From NCBI RefSeq assembly GCF_050908995.1, contig NC_135132.1, forward strand, positions 9,481,001 through 9,545,000: 64,000 nt of DNA. The letters run 5' to 3'. Shown here one piece after another: positions 13,571 to 26,935 of the stretch. Under the pieces are notes generated by a model that saw nothing but the letters and a program-made list of their open reading frames with translations, was not told the origin of the DNA and searched no databases. Position numbers and translations under genes: made by a program. Origin of the DNA: Andrena cerasifolii (taxonomy: Eukaryota > Arthropoda > Insecta > Hymenoptera > Andrenidae). Position 1 is the stretch's first letter. Every line of letters begins with the position of its first letter.

Positions 13571-16500
13571 CCCCTTCTCCCTCCCACTCCGGGACCTACT
13601 TCTTATATCCCCACCTCTTTCTAGGATCCACCCATCTGTCCGCTCTCCTTTCAACACTCTCCAACTGTGTCTCAATCCTCTGTTCCACTCCCATTTTCCC
13701 TCCCCATGTATCTTCCCCACCACCCCTTTTCTCTCAAACGGTACACCCACAAAATAGTAATCTAACAAAATTAATACAATCCTGCAAAGTTCAAACATTC
13801 ATTATTAAAATATTTCTCCTCCATATTCCACTTCGAACCTCGTATTTCGCAGGCAATGAACACCTGGGCATTGACAATAATAGTAATCCGTCGATAGACA
13901 TTGAATGGTGCCGGAATTGGAGAAGAAATCGATGGAAAAGCGAATCGCGACCAGCTGCGCGCACCAGGCCCCATGTGTTTATTTATTCGCGTTCACGTAA
14001 CGCTTTCCTACGGCCAGAGTGCCAATTAAAATCGCTAACGACGATAAGTGCAGGTACCCTCATGGTCGTCTGATTAAAGGCCGCCTGTTCTACTGGCCGA
14101 CAAGACAGACAGTCAGTGGCAGGAAGTGTTCGGCTTTTTAAACAGCGCCCATAGCCCAGCCATACCAAAATCACGTTAGCCTGATTCAACTCTGACAAAC
14201 CAGCGTTTCTATCTCTCTGTTGTACCAGTTCTCCATTCAATTTTATTACGGACCAGTTAACCGCAGCTTTCGCCTGTTCATCCTGGCAAGTTTTTTAATC
14301 GAACTGCGAAATTCCCTTGGGTCTCTAAAATCGTTCGAATTAACTACTCCGCTACCTCCCCCATCATTAAAATTTTTAATTCGTAAAAAGTAACTTAACA
14401 ATTTTTAATTCTAAAATGCATTCAGGCACCATTCTTTTCATATTACTTGCATTAATAAGACCCATTATGCAGCAGATATCCTTCCACGGTTTCCCAAAAA
14501 TCTCGAGGCCCGAACAGACTGCTTCCACCGAAGATACATTACACCCCGTTCCCGTTGTCCTGGCTAAACAATTGCCGTGCCTCGTGACAACGGGCTGTCA
14601 CATGAATGTTGTTTTATTCGCGATCCGCTGGATGCGAGAGCCATATCCAGCAATTTTCTCGCAATAAATGAGCGGCGAGCCGTCCTCGCGGACAGGTATT
14701 ACAGTTTCCCCGGGTGAAGACTGCCTTCAAAGGCTGCCCGCGTACTGCTGATCCCAAAAGAATCCAAATGGGAAACGGGAAATACGGCGCGGCTGGAAGA
14801 ATAACGCTGCCTACGATCGCTTTGATCGCGGAATGCCCGCGACGAATAAAAACCGAGGAGTAGAAAATGAAATTTCACCGCGAAACTACAGCCCCCATTT
14901 TTTATTGTCCTCGGTAAAACCGCGATTTCGCCACTCTTTCTCATGCGCCAATCTATTTTTTTCGTCGGATGTAACCACCGCGCTTTTTTAGCCGACTGCC
15001 CTATAAAGCGCAGGGAAAAATTGGGCCGTTGAATCGGAGGAGATAAAGCGACGCTCGGCCGCTTATCCGCTGAATAAGGGATGAAGGAACGTATCTGGAT
15101 TTGGGATCGGGAGGGAGTTGCTTTTAAACGTGAACCGGGGGATATTTTCTATCCGGGGGGGATTGGGGAGGAGCTGGGAATCGTTTCTGGATGAGGGGTC
15201 GCGTAGAGTGTAGCACGTAGGACTACGTGAGTGGAGATATCTGTTTAATTTAGTAGAGGGTGGTGTTTGATCTTGGGGGAAGATTCTTCTAAGTGAGAAG
15301 TGATGATCTGTGGGCAAAAAGTAGCATCGCGAGGGGGAGTGAGTGTCTGAACACCGAAAGAACCCCCCGCAACTTATTCGGTTAGCGTTTGCACCTGCTG
15401 ATCCTCATCCCTTAAACTTGACACTTGACATTTATGCTAATGACGCGAGCTGGAATCAGCCAGAGGTTTCGCTGTCGAGCTTAAATGCCATCAGCGCCTG
15501 GCTGGATCCAGGGATCATTGGAATACGCCAGGTTCGGGCTGAATTAGCGCTGAACAGATGAATCGCGTTGTTCCGAACAATGCCATAATTTAACAGTACC
15601 AGGTATGCGACTATACCGGTTCCCTCTGTCGAGTGGCTCTATTCATCCCAAAATCCCGAGTGCATATCATCATTTACCCTGCCTGGTGACTGTCTAACGA
15701 CAAGAAAAACACTGACCTATGGAGGGGTCAAGTGACACTTGGCTGTCGTGTCGGGTGGTGGCTTGGTGACGTGGTTAATTGGTTTCATTTGGAACTCGCA
15801 GCTTTCATCGAGGATCACTGACTCTGGCGAGCAATTCTGAACGGTGAGGATTGAATGGAGGAGCCAGGTGCATGGGCTAAGGGGGTTGGTATAACGAGGT
15901 GTTGGGAGGTCTTTCTTCCGGGCCTCCTAGGTGCTCTTAATCGCAAATCAACGACCTGGGGTGGAGATTGAGATGTGTTACTTCACCGATCCAGTGTCGC
16001 GCTGAATGAAGTGGAGCAGTTGAGTCCCAGATACGCGCGGAAGTGGTTCGTGTCCCCAAAAGTTAGTGGAGTGTTCGCATTCAACTTTGATGAATGTTTG
16101 AACGCGTCGGGTTCTAATCAGTCCACTTGGTAGGGCCTCCTCTTTGCAGACTGCAAATCTGATGAATTATTAAATTGGGGATGAATAAACCTAATCTGCC
16201 ATGTGCGGCTAAAGGTCTCAGGGTTAGGGGACTTGGCAGCTATTCAACTGGACCACCGTATTCTCTGTAGTTCGTATTTTCTGTAAATATACACAGTCCA
16301 AAAGTGGAGGTATGTGGAGCAAAGTGCCTGTCCCTGGTAAAGACCACTGTTAACTAGCTTAGAGGTCTGTCCCTTTAACGTATTCTTGCCATTCTGAAAT
16401 TCGCACCAGAGGAATAAAAGGAGTCGCTTCAATAAAAGGAATCCACCCCTAAATTCGCGAACCCTTGGAGTAAACACATTACGTACTTCAGTTCTTGTTT

Positions 16501-17602
16501 CTCTTCAAGTCACGATGTATCCTTAATTAACAGTAGACATGGAGCATCCCCGGAGGCCCCAGGGACCAGGTGGAAGAAGTTCACCAACTTCTAAAAGCCA
16601 GGGTTAATTACGAGCCCGGCTAGGCATTAAAAACAACCCCAGCGAGCGTGATACTTGAGCCCTACGAGCTACCCTATCGATCAGGTGTACAAGACACAAG
16701 GAGTTTCGCAGAACATCCTGAGCAACTGATAAAGATTGAAGTTACCAGGCTCGTAAATGGGTGTAGAGCTACCTGGGGTAGTGGAGTATCTGTTGGACCT
16801 GATATCCTCAAGTATTGAAGACACTAATGACGTTGAAGTTTATAATCCCTCGAGTACAGCCATGAGACTTGGGGTACTGAGGCACTTGCTCAGATTTTAG
16901 AGGCAACCTAAGGAGGTAACGGGGAAGAAGATCGAGGGTGTTGCTGTTACATTGTAGCTGTGAAGGGTGCCTGTGTGACGTCCTGACTGTGAAGGCTGAT
17001 GATTATGAATTGTTCTCCAAAGAGAGGGATACTTCTGCAGGGAAGTTGGATGCACACAGAGATCAGCTGGAGGATTCGGAGAATTTGGATAAGATGGATG
17101 TCTTTAGACCCCAAAATTCTCATGTAAATGCAATTCTATCACAATAGTGAATTCAGAATTATTATTTTCTATATTAAAGCAGGCTTTCATATTCACAAGA
17201 AAGTTGAAGATACCAGTAAACCAATTTCCACTGCAACGACCGCCAGCCTTTCCTCGTTGTTTCTCATCAATTTTGTCATTCCACGGGGGTCTGGAGTCCA
17301 CCAGCTATCGGTCAATTAAGAAAATGGACACGGCGTTATTAAAAGGGCCCAATCAATCAGTTTCCAATAATAGAACCGCGGCACGCCGCTGCTAATGCGA
17401 GGCATTATAGTCGGAGACGCGTGTAACCGGGCTGCCAATTGCAGTGAAAAGCTGGCTGAAGCATCGATTTCGAATGACGTTCCCGATTCGTGTCGATTTG
17501 AAAGCGAATAACACCCGCGGCACGTATAAAAATGAAGGTAAAAATAGAGTTCCACGTTCCATTCGTGTTTAACGTAGTCTGACAGCCACTGCTCGTCCCT
17601 TT
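13571..17602. other. Non-coding stretch, no gene seen
   Basis: Short, unconnected open frames and no repeats of note. No gene supported. Confidence 0.45.
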
Positions 17603-17960
17603 TGGGCCCATGGAATTTGGCCTCAAATGGGCCCAAATCAGTGGGACCTTAAAACTACTAAAGTTTTTTCATCTTTTCTTAGTTCTAAAATTTAACGAGA
17701 ATGATCCCTCTAATTTTGTCGATTTCATATTTTGGGGCCCTGGAATTAGTCCCCAAATGGGCCCAAATCAGTGGGACCATGGAACCAGAATTTTGTTTCA
17801 TGTATTCCTCTAAATTTTAAAGTTTAACGAAAGTAGCCACTTCAATTATGCTAAAATTCCCATCATACCTGAATTTATTAATTAATTTCCTGTTTTGGGC
17901 CTCTACGATTAGTCCCCAAAATGGGTACAAATCATTCTATTAAAATTTCAACAAATCTTA
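17603..17960. repeat. Three spaced copies of a GGGCCC-rich motif
   Basis: Three diverging copies of TTTTGGGGCCCTGGAATTAG followed by TCCCCAAATGGGCCCAAATC start near 17600, 17730 and 17890. The motif contains both arms of an inverted repeat (GGGCCC-n-CAAATGGGCCC). Spacing is about 130-160 bp with AT-rich sequence between. Probably an old tandem duplication. Confidence 0.7.
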
Positions 17961-19289
17961 ATATTGTCCAACACTTTGAATAGACCAATTTTAACAGCCT
18001 CTAAATTCATACAGTTATTAGAAAATTGAGCGAATCTTTCCAAGCTGTCCTATGTCTAGGAACTCAAATTCCATTGGCAACTAATTTTCAGGGAATTTTG
18101 ATAATAGTTCGGAATAAAAATTATTTAAGCACCTTAGAGGTCTTCTGTACGCTGCCAAGCACGATTATCGAGTCGTCATACTAATAGGCGATAAAAGATC
18201 ATCCTTACCTCACTCGACGCTCGATCTTGACACGTTTCTCATTCTCGTCGACGGGTGTCCCTCTTCAGACCCCCTTCGCGGGCATTCTTCCGCCACAGAC
18301 GTCGCTGATCAATCTTCCTGGAGGGTTTGCATGGTCCCTGACTGTCATTTCCAGCAGCATCACTGATATTTTTTGCCTAATAACCTCGTCAGTCCTTCTT
18401 CCCTCTCCCTGCCTCGCAAAAACGGCAATACTCTATCCTCCACTTGCAAATTTCTTCGAATCTGGCTTAATCAAAATTGTCCTAGGTAGCTGTTTCCCTC
18501 CACTTGAGTCCTTGGTGGCGGTACCAATGATTCGTCATTAACAGTCGCATTCCTTCTGCGCAACTATTGGCCCGGAAATATGGTAATTGCTCAGTGTTGC
18601 CAGGAGAAAATTATGAAAGCACATTTTCGTAGCTTCCGCGACTAGGATTATTTTTTCCAGCAGAGAAATGTGCCTCGGTTAATAGTTCAGGATTCAGCGG
18701 AATAGTCAGTAAATAGTCGCACAATAGGGTATCAAAGACAAACCAGAGGGTCGTAAATCCTGTAGGTCGTATCGAAACTGTTCTCTATTTCCGCAGCTCC
18801 CATCAACGTGCCATTCTGGAGCACGCACACGTACGCGGGAATTGAAATGCAGTTTGGTTTCTCGGATGTGGAAGAGTTGAATGTGAACCGTTGACTGGCT
18901 AACGCCGGAACAAGGGGTCCAATTGCGCGACAAGTAGCCTCCCAATTAGGCCTGAGCGACCGACGAACCTCGTCTTCCGTTCGTTGCTCTTGCCCACCGC
19001 TCAGTCCCACCTCTTCGGGCACGATGTACCTGGCGTTGCTATCAATTCAACTCGCTTAACCCTCCTGCATTGGCTGTAGGCTGCCTAAGAAGTATCCGCT
19101 TCTACTACAGTGCCCCAGGATACTTGCGCCAGCATTGGGGATGGCGAATATTACCCCCTTCCGGGGGAAAGTCGATTAGGAAGAATTAGAAGAAGACTCT
19201 TGAGGGGATTACCAATAGATCCTTGTCTGATCCTTGAAAAGAAGCTGCCTTTTTCTTAGTGAGTTCTGAGAAAAACTAGTCCTTCACTT
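17961..19289. other. Non-coding stretch, no gene seen
   Basis: A minus-strand open frame at 18732-19022 has a fairly protein-like composition, but I cannot link it to splice sites or to a family. Otherwise nothing. Confidence 0.4.
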
Positions 19290-19760
19290 GGGAGGTCCTT
19301 CAGGACTCTCCATCAAATTTCTCAAGGCTCTGTCAGACGTGGTCTCAATTTTTCAACGACTTTGTCACAGTTGCCATCAACTTTCCAAAGACTCTGTCGG
19401 ACTACTCCTTAATTTTTCCAAGGCTTTACCAGACTTGTCGAAGGCTTTATCAGACTTTTCCAGGGCTTTGTCAGACTTTTCTTCAATTTTCCAAGAACTT
19501 TATCAGACTTTTCTTCAATTTTCCAAGAGCTTTATCAGACTTTCCTTCAACTTTCCAAGGGCTTTGCGAGACTTTCCCTCAGTTTCCCAATGGCTGTGTG
19601 AGACTTTCCCTCAGTTTTCCGAGAGCTTTATCAGACATGCTTCCAACTTTCCAAGAGCTTTACCAGACATGCCTTCAACTTTCCAAGAGCTTTATGACAC
19701 TTTCGCTAAATTTTCCAAGGTCTCTATCAGTCTTGCCCATAACTTTCCCCAAACTCTCCC
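19290..19760. repeat. Degenerate tandem repeat of about 32-33 bp
   Basis: Repeated CTTTATCAGACTTTTCTTCA and ATTTTCCAAGAG words recur about every 32-33 bp, with variants (TTTGCGAGACTTTCCCTCAG, TTTACCAGACATGCCTTCAA). A 203-codon plus-strand frame (19288-19899) runs through it with Phe-Ser-Lys-Ala-Leu-like repeats. It lacks a domain, plausible splice sites or a good start, so I regard the frame as repeat-driven, with some doubt. Confidence 0.75.
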
Positions 19761-19889
19761 AACCTTCTCCCACAGCTCTCCTTCGGCCCCGAAGAAGTTC
19801 CCAAACAACTCTTCCTCTCCTTCCCACCTCCACCCCCAAATCATGCACCCCGGAAGCTTAAACTATCTCCAGAAGATCGCTCTACTCCT

Positions 19890-20165
19890 CTCCCAGTAGG
19901 CAAACGCGTGCCCAGTTGCCGTCGAAGACCTTGCTGTCTCGTTTGGCAGTGGTTCCTCGTGGCGGGGATCTAGGATCGAGCACCGAACGCGGCTTTCCGG
20001 TGGACGAGGGGCGCGACGCGTCTCGGGCGAATGCCGCGCGCAGACTGACGAGAAACAGCGTTCCCTTGCTGCCTCCAGCACGCGTTCCGCGCGCAGGGCT
20101 CGCGTGCTCCCCCCAGGCGACAAACGCAACCGCCACCCCCCCCTCCCCCGACCGCGGGGATTAAC
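19890..20165. other. C+G-rich block of unknown role
   Basis: A short island rich in CG dinucleotides (many CGCG words) in otherwise AT-rich DNA, with open frames on both strands that are explained by its composition. It could be a promoter or a 5' exon of a neighbouring gene, but nothing shows a transcript. Confidence 0.3.
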
Positions 20166-22904
20166 CCTTAACTCGCTGGTCTTGGGTCTGTCGCGTGGAA
20201 TTGAGATTGATTCGGCGCGGTTGACAGAGTGGCGAGAGATATGTTTCTTTGTCCTTGGACTGCGTGGGCGGGGGTAGTGTTTCCTGGGAGTCGCGGCGAG
20301 AGATTGTAAACGGCTGCAGGGGGAGGATTGATGGCCCTGGAGGAGGTAGCGCGAGGGGTAGGCTTTTATGGGGTGTACAAGAGCGAGGAAGTAATTGAAG
20401 TCTCGCAGTTATGGACCGTGAAGGATTGAAAGTCGTGTTTGATTGTGATTTGGGGGGGTGGGGTGTCGAGGGGTGCTGGAGGAGGGACCATTTTGTGTGG
20501 CGATGATCCAGGAACTACAAAACTTCGTTTGGGGGGTGTTTCTGTGGGAATTAAAGGATTGGTTTATGAGGTGTGAGTGGGTTCATTTGATCTGTTGGCA
20601 TTTTAGTGGCATTCGCTTGGAGACCTTTCGCTGAAACCTGAAAGAACCGAGGACGAAAGAAGTCCGCGGAGAACGGTCAATTGAACTGTGTTGCTTTGCA
20701 GCGTCAAGCGAAGTTCAGAAGTTAATATTCAGTAATGAGCTGCAAAATAAAAGCGACGGCTTCGAGACAACGTGGAAACAGGAACCTGCAACTGGCGATT
20801 AAAGTCCACAGTGGTAAATAAACTAGAAAATGATAGTTTATACATAAAAGCGAAGCTCAGGCTTTAAGGGCGAAGTTAAGATAGGAAACACCAGCTTAAG
20901 CGTAGAGTTTACAGTTCTCGATGAAGTGGATTACGAAAGTTCCTACTTCCAAACGCATTTCACGTAGTAAAATTGCCCGGAGCTTGCCTGCAATACCGAA
21001 GTCTGAGCGCGTAAACTGAAGTACAATACGACGCCCGAAGTGTAGCAGTGGCGTGTAACTACTGAACCGAAGTCAAAACTGAAATCTTAACTTCAGAAAC
21101 AGACTCCTACGTGCAGAGAAATTGATCGTCTCGCCACAAGCAAGACAAGAAAAAAAATCCCCAAAAATCCTTCAAAGAACTTTCAAATTATCCTGAGAAA
21201 CCAAAGTCCAAAATATATATAAAAAAAATTCAGCACAATAGCTGGGAGTCCAATCCACGACCGAAAAATCCAAAAAGTGGCGCGAAGAATTATCAAAGTT
21301 CCTTTTAAAAGAACAAAACGCAGGGACTTCGCTGTAAGGCACCAGTAAAGGGGTTCAGCGTGAACTAGTATCGGGGTTTCGAGATTTCCAACGGAAACTC
21401 TCTATCCAGGGATTACAGACGCGTGTATCCAGGCACTGTTTACCTTGCCATCTGTCCTGCATCGATCCCGAATGTAATATCTCCGGTTAAAGAAGTGCAC
21501 TGCTTTAGATTATCGTATTAACCCAGTTCTTATCGATTCCCCCTCAGGGTTTCGTTCGTCGCCTGCCGTACACAATTCCCTGTGTACAAGTGTGTTGCTC
21601 GTTGTGCTGCTGACTTTCTTCTCCTTTTGCCTCGCGAATTCAGAATTCAATAAACGGTCTATTTCTGATTCGAGCGCTTCAATCTCCTCGCAACTCTGTG
21701 AACTAGCAGCTTTGAAGTCTGATCGCAGCTTGCGAGCTTCTTGACTGACTTTAAGACGTCTCCCACACCGTAGCTTGTCCAACACGTGCTTACAGCTTCC
21801 TTTAGTGGAGTGTATAGATCTGTTAAGAATTACTGCTCATAGTTCTCCTTTCTTTGGGTCCTTTGGATGGATATTTGATAGATAATGAGGAAAGATCGGT
21901 ACTGGTTAGCTGGGGATAGGTATACAAAGCGATAGTGAAGTCTCCAGTGCGCATGCGCGAGCAGAAGATGGGCAGTGGGCGGAGCCAGCGCCCCTCCACT
22001 TCACAGAGTGAAGCCTGCTCGTTCTCACGATTGGGTTTAAGCTCTAGCAGGCCCATTTTGGTGTCTTCTGATTGGACGAGGGATTTAGAGATCTATTGCT
22101 TCGTTTATTGTGATTCTAAAATTCTCAAAAAGTGTGGGGGTATATAGGGTCTCTGTGAGGGTTCTTCAGGATCCTAAGAGACCTTTGATGGTCTGGGCGA
22201 GTGGTTCTAACATCTGCTTAAACAAGGGCCACTTGGGATGAAGGATCAAACTTTGGGAAGGACTCTGGAGTTTCTGTTTATATTTGACCAAGCAAACACA
22301 TGTTACAGTTTGCGTCCGTACAGACTTGCCTCACCAGATTCAGGGTCGACCTAAGCACCTCAGCTTCTAAAAGACCATCCAGTATCTAGGATTCTAATAA
22401 CTTTCCACTTGCAATGTCAAGGAAAACTCTCCTGCATTTTTTCTTAAGCTAAGCGACCATGGTAGTGTCTTCAGGGTTTTGAGAGACCCAGAAATTTCAG
22501 CATTTGAAGGAAGCTTGATCACAATTCAGATAGCCCCATTGAAACGTACGCAGGGATTGTCCCTTCTCACGGGTTGTGCTTCCAAAGTTCGAGGATGCTT
22601 CTCCGCAATTGGCAAAGTTGGGGGGAGTTTACCCCTAGATCATTGACGAAAACTGCCTCAACTTCTACCAGTGAACCTGTTCTCTGGATCTTCGATGGAA
22701 ATTGATGGGAGGGGTGGCAATTGTTTGGGGGTTTTGTTGTAATTTCATTTAAACTCGGGCAATTCGTTGAAATGTGACTTTGGGGTTGGTTTAAGCTTAT
22801 CCGTCTGTAAACAATGGTGTTAGTTAATAGTATCGCTGGGAAAACTCATGTTTCTTGCTAGTATCGTGAGAAAATTTGGTGTTTGCTACTGGTACCGTTA
22901 CTAA
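20166..22904. other. Mostly non-coding; one minus-strand open frame of uncertain status
   Basis: The minus-strand frame at 21510-21785 (91 codons) has a helical, charged composition (Glu-Ala-Leu-Glu-Ser-Glu-Ile-Asp-Arg-Leu-Leu) and a second frame follows upstream at 21823-22056. They might be the remains of a retroelement or of a gene exon. I do not recognise either and see no convincing splice pair. Confidence 0.3.
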
Positions 22905-23170
22905 TGCTCTGAGTAATGATAGTACTTAAGTACTGTTAGTACTGTTATCGCAGGAAATATTAGTACTCTATTAGTATCATAAACAGTATTGGTATTCCCT
23001 GCCAGAATCGTGGTAGTATTACTATTTGTCACTAGTATCATAAGCAATACCAATATTTATTAGTTCCACGTGTAAAACTAATCTTTGCTACTTATATTAA
23101 TAATAATACTAATAACATTCACTAATACTATCATATTTACTAGTACTAGCTCATAATAGTAATAGTATCA
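22905..23170. repeat. Degenerate TAGTATC/TAGTAC-rich simple repeat
   Basis: Many TAGTATCAT, TAGTACT and AATACTA words at irregular spacing; several are self-complementary (AGTACT). Low-complexity DNA with no coding capacity. Confidence 0.65.
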
Positions 23171-23974
23171 TCAATACTGGAGGTGTTAAATTTCAGTAGA
23201 TTTCAAATCAAATTTGATTTTAATCGATTATACTAAAATTTAACTGGAGCTTTTAAATTTTAGTGAATTAATCTTGCCCCTATTATCCATTACTACATTT
23301 CGCAAATATTTCCTAATTAAAACACTAGTTACACTGTAAATAACTCCCATTAAAAAACTCCCATCAATACTATCAACTTAAAAAATTCCCGCCTAATTTA
23401 AATTTGCTAAACAAACTTTCCCCCCTCCCAGAAGCCTGCAATTTTACAGTGAAACATTCGTGGCACAGAAGCATCGTAGGAAGAACGATTTTCAAAAATA
23501 TGAGCCAGCTAAAGGTGTTTTGTGTTCTGTCAGCGACGAATCTCCGCGAAATCGAAATTCCCAACAATTACCAGGCTAATCAAACTTCGATTGAAAATCC
23601 GCGGATACGAATTTTCAGCGGTTAATTGAATTCCTCCATTGATTCTGAATCTGCCATCGATTTCCCGTCTTTGCAATTGACTTGTGCGCGAAATAGAACC
23701 AAAGCAGCCCTGGGAAGGAGGGAATCGATACAGATTCAAACGCGACGATGAAATTAGTCAAGCAGTTGTTTCATTATTCATAACTATAGAAGTAATTCGA
23801 CGAAGAGGCAAAGCGCTCCCCTTGTTTACGTGTGTCCGTAAAGCGGCCAATTCGGCGCGCTTGCGCGAGCCTCAGGGCCGTCTCCACGAAAAATCTGTGG
23901 CGCCTTACAAAGAACATTTTTTAAATACTTCTAAATAAGTAGGTTAGTGGTATAAATATTCTTTGTTATTTCAG

Positions 23975-24195
23975 TAAAAGGAGTGCCAATAAAAATAAAA
24001 ATGCACTAAAAAGTAAAAAAAAATTCGCTCATTTAATCTACGATTCTCAATTTTATAAGTCAGCACCAGCTTTACACAGTGCAAATGACGAGGCGCCGAC
24101 ATATAAAAATTAGAGTCGTAGATTAAATAAGGGAAACAGTTATTTTTTACTTTTTAGCGCATTTTCAATAAAATCGTTTAACTTAACAAAATTTT
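23975..24195. repeat. Palindromic dispersed repeat (copy 1)
   Basis: A left arm with AAAAATGCACTAAAAAGTAAA and AATCTACGATTCTCAATTTT and a right arm with their complements (GAGTCGTAGATTAAATAAGG, TTTACTTTTTAGCGCATTTT) surround a short centre containing TTTACACAGTGCAAATGACG. Related copies lie at 27240-27465 and 58425-58565. The hairpin form suggests a MITE, but I cannot place the ends or a target duplication. Confidence 0.75.
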
Positions 24196-24701
24196 TATGT
24201 ACATTTTTATTTTCCAGTTTTTAGTGTTCATGGATTTACATTTCGCAGCTCAGACTTGTTCGCAAACATCTTTTATTTAATTTCAAATCGCGATGCGACT
24301 AGCGATCCGAGCGACTTATTTTCGTTTTTGTAAAGAACAGGAGTGGGTGGTTTCAAGTCTTTTGGATTTGTGGTTATAGGTTATATTTATTGATGCCTGG
24401 GTAATTTTGTCTCCCTCTTGGAGTTAATTTTGTTTTGAAATATTGTATTGTCACCCAAACTACGCACGCCTGCAAAGTTTCCTAGCAATTGGATTGGTGG
24501 AAGTGGGTTAAATTTGAGTTGCCAGATTTGAGTCGAACAGAGGATCGAAGCTGAATAAAAATCCTTTAAAAATGACAATATCCAACATAACCACAATACC
24601 ATTAAAACACCCCAAGCGTTTCTAACAATCGTCTGAAATTTTAGGTGTCGCGTGCGCAGGAGGGTGGAACATTTTCCGCCGAAGGGGCGCCGGTGCCCGC
24701 G

Positions 24702-25397
24702 CAGTGTTGCCAACTCAGATTTTTGAAAATCCGTAGAGAAAAGTTCCACATTCCGCAGAATTCCGTAAATCCCCCTTTGAAAAATCCGTTGTTCTACGGA
24801 TTTTCTTCAAAACTGTTAATTATTACATGTACGAAAGAAGCTAATTCCCTTGCTCATGGAAACCGTCCTTTCCCAAATCCTTCCTAGAAATCTTATATAT
24901 CGACCCTCCCCTAACATCCTCAAAAAATTACACTTACTAATTCCACTTCAATACAAGAGTTTTTCCCAAAAACAATGTTTCCCCGAAAGTCGTTTTCCAC
25001 AGACTTTCGTCCAGACGTAAATTCACGAAAAGGAATTAAAAAAGTCCACAAGCAAAGATCGTGAAATCAACTTTGCTAATTCCTATTGTACTCGTTCAAA
25101 ATGCAGGGTAGTATAACTAGAAAATAATAGCTCGAATTCCAGCGATTAGATGTGATGAAAAAGCTCGTGTAGCGAAGTGGAATTTAACCCGCAGTAAATC
25201 GCCGGTTTGGATCGTAAAATCAGTGGCAACAGATGTCGCTACTAGTCGTTACGAAAAAGTGATTCTTTCGCTGATTACAGGTTACTAACTCATGAAACGG
25301 TAAAAAAACCGTAGATTTCATTTTACAATCCGTGGATCCGTAGACAAAGTAAAAAATCCGTAGATCTACGGAAAAATCCGTAAGGTTGGTACCACTG
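24702..25397. mobile_element. hAT-type non-autonomous element, CAGTGTTGCCAACTC termini
   Basis: Starts CAGTGTTGCCAACTCAGATT and ends with the imperfect complement AAGGTTGGTACCACTG. Both sides carry the exact 8-bp target-site duplication TGCCCGCG (24694-24701 and 25398-25405). Subterminal regions contain repeated AATCCGTAGA/TCTACGGATT words in both orientations. Termini beginning CAGTG and an 8-bp duplication fit the hAT superfamily. No transposase is seen in the 696 bp. It sits inside a C+G-rich stretch that, with the element removed, reads continuously across the site. Confidence 0.88.
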
Positions 25398-25405
25398 TGC
25401 CCGCG

Positions 25406-25890
25406 TCCCGCCCATGGAGCACGGCCCTGGGCGCCAGTCCGCGGAGCCCGCATCGAAGGCAGTAGTCGCTTCACGATGGGACGGAGTCGCGGTGCGTCTT
25501 GGATTTTCGCGATCCCCGAGGAAGACGAGTGCCCCGATATTCCGCGACTGTGAATCCTGGACCAGCGACAGCCAGCCGGGGAGAAAAACTTCGCGCCCCG
25601 GAGGTGCCCGCGGGCGGGGAACTGTGCTCGGGCTGACGCTGGGCGGAGTCAGGTTAGGTTTCGTGGGTAAGTCGCAGTACCGACGCACGGCGGGGGGTTC
25701 AATGACAACCCGACTCCTTTGTGGCTCTTCTCGTTTTTCCCTTTCATCTCAGCCCCCCACCGATCCTCTTGCCCCTATCGATCGACACAATTTTTCCACG
25801 AGGTCCCGCTTTCACCTGTGCGTGGAGATTCGGCAGTTCGCGCTGCGCGCGGCTCCCGTGCTTGCGTGCGTAATTAGCGGTAAGCAGGTG
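25406..25890 (+). promoter_or_regulatory. C+G-rich block, possible promoter or non-coding 5' exon
   Basis: About 480 bp unusually rich in C, G and CG dinucleotides, continuing from 24640-24701 on the other side of the inserted transposon. It has a strong donor-like site (GTGG then GTAAGT, GT at 25667). The first coding exon of the transporter gene at 35374 is preceded by a good splice acceptor, so that gene has an upstream non-coding exon somewhere; this block is one candidate. The open frame 25414-25893 has no domain I know. Confidence 0.3.
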
Positions 25891-26714
25891 TAATTAAGCA
25901 CCGCGGCTTCGGTCCGAGTGGTGGCTTTGAAACTGTAGTCGCGCGAGCTCGAGGGTTGTTATCCCTGTCACTCGAGGAGGCAAATGTTTACCCGCGGCAA
26001 AGAATGAATATGTTTGCTGGCGTTTGTGGTCGGTGTTTGCAGGCGTTTACAGTGGATTGCTTTTAAGGTCAGTGTCATTGATGATGGGAGGTTTTGGCGG
26101 TGGTTGTTTTCCTGGGGGTGATTCGGTCGAGGAATTTGGGAGCAGGATTCTTGTAGGGGTTGCTCTGCTGGGTTTTAAAGAGGCAAATTTTAGGTGGGAG
26201 AGCTTGGAATGAATGGTAATGAAATAAATTGTAGTTTGGGTTTCCATTTTGGACTAAGGGAATTGTTAGCTCAGGCCTTTGGAGATTATTTTTGCAGCCT
26301 TAACGTGGTGCTGTGAATATTTTGCTGAAGAGGCTGGGTAGTTGAATAAACATGGTTCTGCGATTGGGAAAATATGTACATAAACAATTACATTTATTTT
26401 ATATGTAAACGAGTAAATTGGTTTCATAAATAAACAAGAGCCGCTGGTGTTTTTATAAATATGCTTGGCTATGCAAATATTTCAATTTACGGGAAAATAA
26501 ATAAATAATTATTTACGTCCGCAGTGGGGCTGGGAATTTATTCTGAAATTTGTATAAGGTTGAGCAGAAATAATCTCATTTATCTGTGAGAAGAGATAAA
26601 TTCATTTAATTATTGTAATATTCTGTTTTACTCAGAAGTGAGCGAAGCTTTCGGAAAATTGAGAAATAAACATCTGATTAGCTTAGAAAATTGATTCAAG
26701 TTCAATCACCTTTT

Positions 26715-26935
26715 TAACGGACTTCATAAAGAAAGTGGTTCTCAGTTCGAGGTGTTTGTATGTATGTTACAGGTATTATGTTTGTCCGCGAATTTCTCCG
26801 TAACTACTGGACCGATTTTGGTGAAACTTATTGCATTTAGTTTGGCTTCGATCCACTTAGGTCATGGAGAAAGAATGATCAAAATCGGTTCAGTAGGTTT
26901 GAAGTTATACCAAAATTAGAAGTCTGTTCATTATA
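26715..26935 (+). repeat. Dispersed repeat, GACTTCA...TCCGTAACTACTGGAC type
   Basis: Begins near ACGGACTTCATAAAGAAAG and runs through GTCCGCGAATTTCTCCGTAA and ATCAAAATCGGTTCAGTAGG. An inverted copy lies at 37205-37414 and a fragment at 58330-58380. The combination of a GACTTC start with a (T)CCGTAACTACTGGACCGATTTT body is common in arthropod dispersed repeats; the class is not assigned here. Confidence 0.7.

Noticed and set aside
13111..14073. A 320-codon plus-strand frame rich in Pro, Ser, Arg and Asn
   Set aside because: It is mostly the 30-bp minisatellite, whose length keeps several frames open on both strands; no domain, splice sites or conserved part outside the array.
19288..19899. 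203-codon Phe/Ser-rich frame
   Set aside because: Driven by a 32-33-bp degenerate repeat; no family match or splice support. Kept as a repeat.
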